Source: Flavisolibacter sp. (GTDB taxonomy: Bacteria; Bacteroidota; Bacteroidia; Chitinophagales; Chitinophagaceae). From it: a stretch of DNA of 12,530 nt. Both the position numbers and the translations under genes were made by a program. The stretch spans positions 11,183-23,712 of the forward strand of contig JAGIAB010000011.1 of assembly GCA_017745135.1 (NCBI GenBank), read 5' to 3'. Below, in pieces: positions 1 through 5,152 of the stretch (position 1 is its first letter; every line of letters begins with the position of its first letter). A model generated the notes under the pieces. It did not search any database. It was not told the DNA's origin and saw nothing but the letters and a program-made list of their open reading frames with translations.

Positions 1-178
1 AAAAACAATTGATGCGGTTTTGAATCCTGCAAAAACGGATTACATGTTCTTTGTAGCCAATTCAAAATTGAATGGACATTCGTTCAGCACTACTTTTGAT
101 GAACACAAATTAAAAGCTGTCCAGTATCGGCAGGAAGACAAACTTCGCCGTGAACGGGACAGTTTACAAAGCAAATAA
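1..178 (+). CDS. mltG: Endolytic murein transglycosylase MltG, C-terminal 58 residues (5' end outside window)
   Basis: The open frame beginning at base 2 encodes the C-terminal end of a YceG-like/MltG protein. The stretch DAVLNPAKTDYMFFVAN followed by GHSFSTTFDEH matches the conserved family ending, in which a short A-x-x-x-P-x-x-x-x-Y-x-Y/F-F-V segment is followed by G-x-H-x-F-S/A-x-T-x-x-E-H. MltG is an inner-membrane lytic transglycosylase that cleaves nascent glycan strands and is thought to set peptidoglycan chain length. After the conserved core the protein ends in a charged tail rich in Arg, Glu, Asp and Lys. The TAA stop at 176-178 shares its last A with the ATG of the next gene (TAATG), so the two are probably translationally coupled. 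The catalytic region lies outside the window, so activity cannot be judged here. Confidence 0.85.
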   Translation, partial: KTIDAVLNPAKTDYMFFVANSKLNGHSFSTTFDEHKLKAVQYRQEDKLRRERDSLQSK

Positions 179-1128
179 TGGCCTTTCGTTTTACCATAAG
201 GAAACATTTTGAGTCATCAAGAGCGGGAAAAGAAATCATTCACCGTACCAGAAAAACTTTTATTCCCGGCTTTAGTGGTTTTTCATTGTACGAGGTTGCT
301 ACAGAATTCATTTACCAGTTGCGTAAGACAAGTCTTGTAGAAAGAGCCAGTGGAATTTCCTTCAATATTGTAATGGCCATTCCCCCCACCCTCATTTTTA
401 TATTTACGCTGGTGCCTTACTTCCCTATATCAAAAGAATTTCTGAACCAGATGTTTGCCCTGATCAGGGATGTGGTACCCGGCGAAAAAAATAATTCAGT
501 CATCATTGATTTTTTGAAAGACTTTGTGAACAGGCCAAGAAATGAATTGCTTTCCTTCGGTTTATTTCTCGCCATATTTTTTTCAAGCAATGCAATGATG
601 GGGGTATTGCGTTCCTTCGACAAAGATTATCCGGGTTTTGAAAAAAGAAAAGGTCTTCATAAAAGAAGGATTGCCCTGCAACTGACTATGCTCGTTTTCT
701 TTTTGATTTTCCTTTGCCTGCTATTGCTGATTGCACAGGCCAATGTTTTACGTTGGCTTGGAGTAGAGAGCGAATTTTGGAGAAACCTCATTCACAATTC
801 ACGTTGGATCGTGATCATCCTGCTCACCTATTTTATTGTTTCGTTCATTTACCGTCATGGCCCGGCTGTAGCAAAGCGATGGCCTTTATTTAGTGCCGGT
901 GCTGTGTTTGCTACTACGTTAATGGTTGTGGCTACGGCACTGTTTTCTTACTGGGTCAATAACTTCAGCAATTACAATACAGTGTATGGTTCCATTGGTG
1001 CCGTATTTATTTTGATGTCGCTTATCTACACGAACTCCCTGGCTATACTCATGGGTTTTGAATTAAACGTTACACTTACGCAACTGCGGCGAAAGAAAGA
1101 AGCGGCTCCTGTTAACAAGGTTAATTAA
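178..1128 (+). CDS. YihY/BrkB family multipass inner-membrane protein
   Basis: This 316-residue protein has six hydrophobic segments at about residues 60-84, 122-147, 165-190, 209-226, 236-260 and 269-298, after a basic, soluble N-terminus of about 50 residues. The last segment carries the family signature: YGSIGAV followed by a hydrophobic helix ending in GFELN. Length and topology fit the YihY/virulence factor BrkB family (once annotated RNase BN), whose biochemical function is not established; a transporter-like or envelope role is usually assumed. The start codon overlaps the stop of mltG, so no independent promoter is expected and translation is probably coupled. The C-terminus is short, basic and cytoplasmic-looking (RRKKE). 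The family call is firm and the function is open. Confidence 0.88.
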   Translation: MAFRFTIRKHFESSRAGKEIIHRTRKTFIPGFSGFSLYEVATEFIYQLRKTSLVERASGISFNIVMAIPPTLIFIFTLVPYFPISKEFLNQMFALIRDVVPGEKNNSVIIDFLKDFVNRPRNELLSFGLFLAIFFSSNAMMGVLRSFDKDYPGFEKRKGLHKRRIALQLTMLVFFLIFLCLLLLIAQANVLRWLGVESEFWRNLIHNSRWIVIILLTYFIVSFIYRHGPAVAKRWPLFSAGAVFATTLMVVATALFSYWVNNFSNYNTVYGSIGAVFILMSLIYTNSLAILMGFELNVTLTQLRRKKEAAPVNKVN

Positions 1129-1188
1129 AGTTAAACGATCGCCTTTTTTTAGGAATTATTCGAAATTTGAGATACACAAACCTTGATT

Positions 1189-1791
1189 ATGAAAAAGATC
1201 CTCACATCATTTTCAGTACTGGCAGCTATTGGACTGCTTGCCTTTAATTATATCGGCGAATTGCCAATCGGGGGACAACTACCAAAGGCTGATGTAAAAA
1301 TGAAAGACATCAGCGGCAAAGAAATTACATTGAAAGACGCCAAAAAATCCAACGGGCTTTTGGTGATGTTTAGCTGCAATACTTGTCCTTATGTGGTTAA
1401 GAACGAGGACCGTACCAGGGAAATTTGCCAGTATGCACTGGACAATAATATTGGTGTTATCCTGATCAACTCCAACGAAGAACAGCGCAGCAGTGACGAC
1501 TCTTACGATGCTATGAAAAAATACGCTGAAAAGAATAGCTACAAATGGTACTACGTGATTGATAAGAACTCAGAACTTGCTGATGCATTTGGAGCCAACC
1601 GCACACCGGAAAATTTCCTTTTCAATAAAGATGGCAAACTAGTCTATCATGGTGCTACCGATGATAATCCCGGTGATGCCGGTGCTGTAAACCGCAAGCA
1701 TCTTCGTGAAGCCATTGACGAGATGCTGAATGGAAAGGATGTAAGTGTAAAAACATCCCGTTCTGTTGGATGTACTATCAAAAGAATTTAA
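1189..1791 (+). CDS. Exported redoxin, peroxiredoxin-like (PRX_like1 / AhpC-TSA type)
   Basis: The 200-residue protein begins with a Lys-Lys plus hydrophobic segment (residues 1-20) that looks like a signal peptide or membrane anchor; there is no lipobox Cys. The redoxin fold follows, with the CxxC motif C63-N-T-C66-P at the start of the active-site helix, a cis-Pro candidate at P140 (RTPENFLF) and a C-terminal GCTIK motif containing C195. SCNTCPYV and the terminal VGC-x-IK are typical of the PRX-like 1 group of thioredoxin-fold proteins, so C195 may be a resolving cysteine (inference). It probably acts as a periplasmic thiol peroxidase or oxidoreductase; the substrate is unknown. I chose ATG at 1189 over the in-frame TTG at 1183 because MKKIL is a normal signal-peptide start. 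The gene lies 60 bp after the BrkB stop and ends just before a terminator. Confidence 0.88.
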   Translation: MKKILTSFSVLAAIGLLAFNYIGELPIGGQLPKADVKMKDISGKEITLKDAKKSNGLLVMFSCNTCPYVVKNEDRTREICQYALDNNIGVILINSNEEQRSSDDSYDAMKKYAEKNSYKWYYVIDKNSELADAFGANRTPENFLFNKDGKLVYHGATDDNPGDAGAVNRKHLREAIDEMLNGKDVSVKTSRSVGCTIKRI

Positions 1792-1812
1792 TGATTATAG
1801 AAACCCCGCCAA

Positions 1813-1862
1813 GTAAGAGTCCTGCAATTGCGGGACTTTTACTTTTTCTTCTTTTCTTTTTC
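1813..1862 (+). terminator. Rho-independent terminator after the redoxin gene
   Basis: A 13-bp stem (1813-1825 with 1830-1842, two G-T wobbles) closes on a 4-base loop and is followed directly by a pyrimidine run of mostly T up to 1862. It starts 21 bp after the redoxin stop codon. The T run is interrupted by single C residues, so efficiency may be moderate. The same T-rich run also forms the left arm of the next hairpin. Confidence 0.75.
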
Positions 1863-1880
1863 TCTTGAAAGAAAAAGAAA
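1853..1880. repeat. Polypyrimidine/polypurine hairpin
   Basis: TTTCTTTTTC (1853-1862) is the exact reverse complement of GAAAAAGAAA (1871-1880), with an 8-base spacer. It overlaps the T-rich tail of the redoxin terminator. A similar pyrimidine/purine hairpin closes the gene-free region at 2456-2485, so the two may mark its edges (inference). Confidence 0.7.
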
Positions 1881-1884
1881 CAAA

Positions 1885-1902
1885 TCCCGATAGCTATCGG
1901 GA
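1885..1902. repeat. Perfect 18-bp palindrome
   Basis: TCCCGATAGCTATCGGGA is identical to its own reverse complement over all 18 bases. Its central core is TAGCTA. I recall this kind of CCCGATAGCTATCGGG word as scattered in intergenic DNA of Bacteroidota, but that is memory and needs a genome-wide count. It lies 10 bp upstream of another palindromic unit, which suggests a composite REP-like element. Confidence 0.8.
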
Positions 1903-1912
1903 CAAGGCGATT

Positions 1913-1940
1913 CCCTGCCTGCCGACGCAGTCAGGCAGGG
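1913..1940. repeat. GC-rich inverted repeat, CCCTGCCTG/CAGGCAGGG
   Basis: Nine-base arms at 1913-1921 and 1932-1940 are perfect complements around a 10-base loop. The arms resemble the CCTGCCTGC/GCAGGCAGG palindromes found dispersed in many Bacteroidota and metagenomic genomes (from memory). With the neighbouring 18-bp palindrome it forms a compact two-hairpin unit. No T run follows, so it is not a terminator. Confidence 0.75.
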
Positions 1941-2057
1941 ATGCGGGAGATTTCTTAGTTCGTAGTTTTCCTCTAACGGATCGCCGGTTGGAAGAGTTGT
2001 TTAGATCGAAGGACTTAAGATCAGAGACTCCGCTTCGTGCTACTATAGGTTTCTTGG

Positions 2058-2127
2058 AGGCGCTGTATTTTTCACTGCAGGCCGAATTCTTACCAGAAGC
2101 ATACGTCGAGTGAAAAATAAGGCGCTT
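2058..2127. repeat. Long hairpin, 19-bp stem with one mismatch
   Basis: Bases 2058-2076 pair with 2109-2127. The stem has one G-A mismatch (2065/2120) and two G-T wobbles, and an 11-bp block TATTTTTCACT/AGTGAAAAATA is perfect. The 32-base loop contains a smaller TTCT-TACC-AGAA hairpin. The right arm (2116-2126) is also perfectly complementary over 11 bases to 2265-2275, so two mutually exclusive pairings exist. Confidence 0.65.
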
Positions 2128-2396
2128 GGAGAGTCATTAGAATTTGAAGAGAGTTGCATTTTAGTCAAATAATGCTTCCTTTATTTCAAGTGTACAGTTT
2201 GAATTGATGAATCACGAAGATCAAAATGAGTCTTCAACTAATCTTCGATCTAAAGAAATATCCCAGCGCCTTATTGCGCCTCTACCACCTCTGTACTCTT
2301 AATAGTTTCAGTGGCGCAATACTAGCGCCTGCAGTAGCATATCACAGCACGACAACCCAAAAATCGAAATGCTTTCCTAAATTATAATGACTCTCC
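2128..2396. repeat. 18-bp inverted repeat pair enclosing 233 bp
   Basis: GGAGAGTCATTAGAATTT at 2128-2145 and the reverse complement of 2379-2396 match at 17 of 18 positions. Together they could be terminal inverted repeats of a small non-autonomous element. However, I see no target-site duplication outside the arms, and similarity stops at once inside them. The left arm follows directly on the hairpin at 2058-2127. Confidence 0.5.
2266..2328. repeat. Hairpin with GCGC outer stem and TATTGCGCC inner stem
   Basis: Bases 2272-2280 pair perfectly with 2313-2321. After a small internal loop, 2266-2269 pair with 2325-2328. The loop is 32 bases, the same size as in the hairpin at 2058-2127, and the two hairpins share the AGCGCCTTATT word in inverted orientation. 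They may be diverged copies of one repeat (inference). Confidence 0.55.
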
Positions 2397-2455
2397 CCCT
2401 GTGCGCTGGCATCGCTGCATACGCGGAGCGTTTATGGCAGCGGGCACTTTCTTTG

Positions 2456-2485
2456 GTTCTTTCTTTGTGCAAGCAAAGAAAGAAC
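2456..2485. repeat. 12-bp perfect inverted repeat GTTCTTTCTTTG/CAAAGAAAGAAC
   Basis: The arms 2456-2467 and 2474-2485 are perfect complements around the loop TGCAAG. The sequence before the left arm (CTTTCTTTG, 2448-2455 region) repeats part of that arm. No terminal T run follows. It lies 11 bp before the strong terminator at 2496-2534, so it may belong to the same 3' end or to the repeat mosaic. Confidence 0.7.
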
Positions 2486-2495
2486 AGAACCGAGT

Positions 2496-2534
2496 AAACA
2501 AAAAAGACCTCAATTGTTGAGGTCTTTTTTGTTT
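2496..2534. terminator. Strong bidirectional terminator, 18-bp perfect stem
   Basis: Bases 2496-2513 are exactly complementary to 2517-2534 around a 3-base loop (TTG). The core is GACCTCAA/TTGAGGTC, flanked by A6 on one side and T6 on the other, so it works as an intrinsic terminator in either direction. It lies 11 bp past the stop codon of the minus-strand M3 peptidase, its most likely client, and would also stop read-through from the left. Confidence 0.9.
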
Positions 2535-2545
2535 TAATAAACTTT

Positions 2546-4297
2546 TTATGAATGATCCGGTCTTGTGATCTTCTCCATCTCCTGCTGAACAAACAACATC
2601 AACTCACTAATATAATCCGGTGCAAAACTGAATTTCAATCCGGCTGCTGCATACAATTCAGGAAGTGTTTTGGTTCCTCCTAATTTCAAAGCATTAATGT
2701 AATTGTTGATCGCCTTGTCTTTATTTTCTTTGAACTGCTTCCACAAGCCAATCGCCCCTAATTGCGCAATGCCATATTCAATGTAATAAAAAGGCACTTC
2801 GTATAAATGCAACTGGCGTTGCCATGAATATTTGCGGTACTCTTCCAAGCCGGAAACATCCAAAGCAACAGAAGTATATTCATTTAGAATTCTTCTCCAG
2901 TTCTCTTCTCTTTCCTCCAATGTGTGAGTCGGATTTTCATAAACCCAATGCTGGAATTTATCGATCGTTGCAATCCACGGAAAAATGGTAAGCACTCTTT
3001 CCAACTGGTGTTCTTTTGCACGTTTCAGATCTTCTTCATTATCAAAAAATACATCCCAGTAATCCATGCTGAATAATTCCATCGTCATGCTGGCTACTTC
3101 AGCAATTTCCATGGGATATTCTTTAAATGCAGTCAGCGGAAGATGGTGTGCAAGGAAGGAATGGATAGCATGCCCGCCTTCGTGAACCATTGTTGTTACA
3201 TCACCCATTTGTCCTGCTGCATTCATGAAAATAAAAGGAGCACCAGTTTCCTGCAACGGGCAGTTATAACCACCAGGAGCTTTTCCTTTGCGGCTGTCCA
3301 GGTCCAGTCTTCCCATTTCTTTCATCTTAATCAAACACTCACCAAAGAATGGATTCATCCGGGTAAAGCATTCAATGGTCTTATTAACTAACTCTTCACC
3401 TGTTTGAAATGGATGTAAGGGTTCTATGCCTGCAGGTTCAGCTTCTGTATCCCATGGACGTAATGAATTCAATCCAAGTTTTTGTCTTTTCCGGTCATAA
3501 ATAAAATCAACCAGGGGAAGCACTCCGCTTTTTACTGCTTCATGAAATTGAAAGCAATCTTCTTTTTTATAATCAAACCTTCCAAGATCGGCAAATTTGT
3601 AATCACGATAATTTTCAAAACCTGCATTCTTCGCTACCTGGTTACGCTTCTCCAATAATTTGTTGAAGAGATCATTCAACTGGTCCTTATCCTGCAGTCT
3701 TCTTTGATTGACTTTATGATAAACTTCTTCTCTTAAGTTGCGATCAGGATTTTCCAAAAATTTGGCAGCCTGTTGCAAAGTGTATTCTCTTCCCTGAACT
3801 TCAACTGTCATCTTTCCTGAGATCACACCAAACTGTTGCGCCAGCACTGCAATCTCTGCCTGTAATGGAATGTTTTCTTCGCGAAAAAGTTCAATATTCT
3901 TTTTTACGTTGCGCAGGTAAACTTTGTACGCGTCGCCTGTTAGCTGAGAGGTGTAAGGATTATCAACCAGCTTCCTATTGAGCTTGTCGGCATAAGGTTG
4001 AATTTTGGGCTGGATCTCCATCACAAAATAGGTGAAGGCTTCTTCCAGCGTTTTATTCTCCGTATCGCAGGTCATGCGTATTTGCCGCCAGGCAGCATCT
4101 TCGCCAATTACTGCTTCCAGCTCACTCGAATCAAACAACCATTTTTCCAGGTCTTCTTTTGAATTGACCGGACGATCCAGCAGTTCTTTCAGATAAGGTT
4201 CTAAAGAATTCCAATCGGTGATCTTAAAATCTTTAGGCAGATAATTTCTTGGGATGCTGGTGATCTGGGCTGTATATTCTAATTCCTGTTCTTGCAT
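2546..4297 (-). CDS. M3 family zinc oligoendopeptidase
   Basis: The 583-residue protein carries the zinc metallopeptidase motif H372-E-G-G-H376, with E373 as catalytic base, followed 24 residues after H376 by E400 in the EVAS segment, the likely third zinc ligand. The N-terminal 200 or so residues are helical and charged, as in other M3 enzymes, and the C-terminal part has the GTKTLPEL segment typical of oligoendopeptidases. Length fits the M3 oligoendopeptidase families (PepF or the M3_not_pepF group; I lean to the latter and give no symbol). There is no signal peptide, so it is probably a cytoplasmic enzyme degrading short peptides. ATG at 4297 gives the expected N-terminus. The gene follows the DUF5606 gene on the same strand after 181 bp that hold an unusual heptad inverted repeat, and ends 11 bp before a strong terminator. 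Confidence 0.92.
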   Translation of the reverse strand: MQEQELEYTAQITSIPRNYLPKDFKITDWNSLEPYLKELLDRPVNSKEDLEKWLFDSSELEAVIGEDAAWRQIRMTCDTENKTLEEAFTYFVMEIQPKIQPYADKLNRKLVDNPYTSQLTGDAYKVYLRNVKKNIELFREENIPLQAEIAVLAQQFGVISGKMTVEVQGREYTLQQAAKFLENPDRNLREEVYHKVNQRRLQDKDQLNDLFNKLLEKRNQVAKNAGFENYRDYKFADLGRFDYKKEDCFQFHEAVKSGVLPLVDFIYDRKRQKLGLNSLRPWDTEAEPAGIEPLHPFQTGEELVNKTIECFTRMNPFFGECLIKMKEMGRLDLDSRKGKAPGGYNCPLQETGAPFIFMNAAGQMGDVTTMVHEGGHAIHSFLAHHLPLTAFKEYPMEIAEVASMTMELFSMDYWDVFFDNEEDLKRAKEHQLERVLTIFPWIATIDKFQHWVYENPTHTLEEREENWRRILNEYTSVALDVSGLEEYRKYSWQRQLHLYEVPFYYIEYGIAQLGAIGLWKQFKENKDKAINNYINALKLGGTKTLPELYAAAGLKFSFAPDYISELMLFVQQEMEKITRPDHS

Positions 4298-4313
4298 GAT
4301 TAAGGGATTTTAT

Positions 4314-4471
4314 ACGTGAAACGTGAATCGTCAATCGTGAATTGCAGATTCCTTCGAGATGAATAATCTTTAAACTACTGAAGTGCAAAAAAATTCAGGC
4401 TCTAATCTATTGTCATAAGCCTTCTTATTAAACAACTCCTGAATTCACGTTTCACGATTGACGATTCACGT
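4314..4471. repeat. Heptad-repeat inverted element upstream of the M3 peptidase
   Basis: The left arm (4314-4341) is four 7-bp units in tandem: ACGTGAA twice, then TCGTCAA and TCGTGAA. The right arm (4444-4471), read on the other strand, has the units ACGTGAA, TCGTCAA, TCGTGAA and ACGTGAA. As a result 4321-4341 and 4451-4471 form a perfect 21-bp inverted repeat with 109 bases between. The right arm starts 7 bp after the DUF5606 stop (on the minus strand) and the left arm ends 16 nt before the peptidase ATG. A transcript crossing it could fold into a long stem in the peptidase leader. It has no terminal T run. The spacer has no obvious coding content. Confidence 0.85.
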
Positions 4472-4478
4472 CCAAAAA

Positions 4479-5033
4479 TTATTCCTCAGTCTTTTTCTTA
4501 CGTGCAGTCTTTTTTGGCTTCTCTTCGGTGGCAACCGTTTCTTCCTTTGCTTCGGCAGTTGCTTTTACCTTTGACTTCGTTTTCTTTGGCGCAGGCTCTT
4601 CAGTTGCTACTGTTTCTGTTACAGGTTCTTCAACTGCTTGCTCTTCTTCAGGCTTTGCAGTGTAATCAACATTATTTTTTTCCAGTACCTCGTACCACTT
4701 CACCATCTTCTTCATATCGCTTGAATACACTCTGTCAAAATCTAAATCCGGATAAACCGCTTCAAAATACTGTTTAACCGCTTTGTTGTCTTTTGCATCA
4801 GGCAAAGAGGTTTGACTGTTTTTCATTGCAGTGAATACATCGGCTAAACTTACGTTTTCTCTTGTTGTGTAAACCTCAATACTCTCCAAATGCGAAAGAT
4901 TGTGAACGCGGGAGGAAACAAACTTTGTGCTTTGATCATCCAATGACCGAACGACAGCACCATCACCTTTACTACTTATTGCTTCGTATAATCCAGGCAA
5001 GCCGGTTACGGCTACAATTCTTTTATAATCCAT
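4479..5033 (-). CDS. DUF5606 family protein with Lys/Ala/Glu-rich tail
   Basis: The 184-residue protein starts MDYKRIVAVTG and continues through SSKGDGAVVRSLDD and FVSSRVHNLSHLESIEVYT, the conserved N-terminal block of DUF5606, a family seen in Bacteroidota and of unknown function. Residues 1-122 form the conserved part. Residues 123-184 are a low-complexity tail of acidic (EEE, EEP) and then Lys-rich stretches (KKTKSK, ARKKK), resembling histone-H1-like tails and suggesting disorder and possibly nucleic-acid contact (inference). I chose ATG 5033 because the conserved block begins there; a longer in-frame start at 5087 adds 18 residues with no family resemblance. It is divergent from the outer-membrane barrel gene (119 bp between starts) and upstream of the M3 peptidase. 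Confidence 0.85.
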   Translation of the reverse strand: MDYKRIVAVTGLPGLYEAISSKGDGAVVRSLDDQSTKFVSSRVHNLSHLESIEVYTTRENVSLADVFTAMKNSQTSLPDAKDNKAVKQYFEAVYPDLDFDRVYSSDMKKMVKWYEVLEKNNVDYTAKPEEEQAVEEPVTETVATEEPAPKKTKSKVKATAEAKEETVATEEKPKKTARKKKTEE

Positions 5034-5152
5034 AGTCTGAATTTGGGGCTGCAATATAACCGATTTATTAGCATTAATTAACCTCAATTGGTTTTAATAA
5101 GGAATGGTTTTGATGAGTTTTGTGACATCTAAAGAAAGGATAAACTTCAGTT
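5034..5152. promoter_or_regulatory. Divergent intergenic region with presumed promoters
   Basis: These 119 bp separate the starts of DUF5606 (minus) and the barrel protein (plus) and must hold promoters for both unless either is read from afar. I find only partial matches to the Bacteroidota TAnnTTTG -7 element (for example GAGTTTTG near 5115 on the plus strand), so no start site is proposed. AAAGGA about 12 nt before the ATG at 5153 is a plausible weak ribosome-binding site. Confidence 0.4.

Larger units (their letters stand above)
1792..2545. other. Gene-free mosaic of palindromes and hairpins (754 bp)
   Basis: No credible coding sequence lies between the redoxin and the M3 peptidase. Open frames exist (for example 1865-2113 plus and 2377-2592 minus), but they read straight through perfect palindromes and terminators and resemble no protein family I can name. 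The region holds at least six inverted repeats, given separately, several of which could pair with each other in more than one way. I see no tRNA, no rRNA fragment and no transposase remnant. The composition, with short GC-rich palindromes set in AT-rich DNA, is what one expects of accumulated dispersed intergenic repeats. A structured RNA cannot be excluded. Confidence 0.6.

Noticed and set aside
1183..1188. TTG start for the redoxin gene
   Set aside because: It adds only two residues before an ATG that opens a normal signal peptide.
1865..2113. 82-codon open frame on the plus strand
   Set aside because: It starts at a TTG inside a hairpin and reads through two palindromes; the product resembles no family and its length is explained by chance in a repeat-rich stretch.
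1792..2545. Decayed insertion sequence or tRNA gene
   Set aside because: No transposase-like frame, no cloverleaf arms and no target-site duplications could be seen.
2377..2592. 71-codon open frame on the minus strand
   Set aside because: It overlaps the end of the M3 peptidase gene, runs through the strong terminator and the 2456-2485 inverted repeat, and has no protein-like features.
3143..3391. 82-codon open frame opposite the M3 peptidase active-site region
   Set aside because: It is an antisense shadow of a well-conserved enzyme, with no start signal or family resemblance.
4314..4471. CRISPR-like array
   Set aside because: The units are contiguous 7-mers without spacers and are arranged in opposed arms; no cas gene is present.
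4502..4777. Leu-rich 91-codon open frame opposite the DUF5606 gene
   Set aside because: It is the antisense shadow of the Lys/Glu/Ala-rich tail of DUF5606, which gives Leu/Phe/Ser codons in reverse.
5034..5087. Longer N-terminus for the DUF5606 protein
   Set aside because: The 18 extra residues precede the conserved MDYKRIVAVTG start and would extend into the divergent promoter region.
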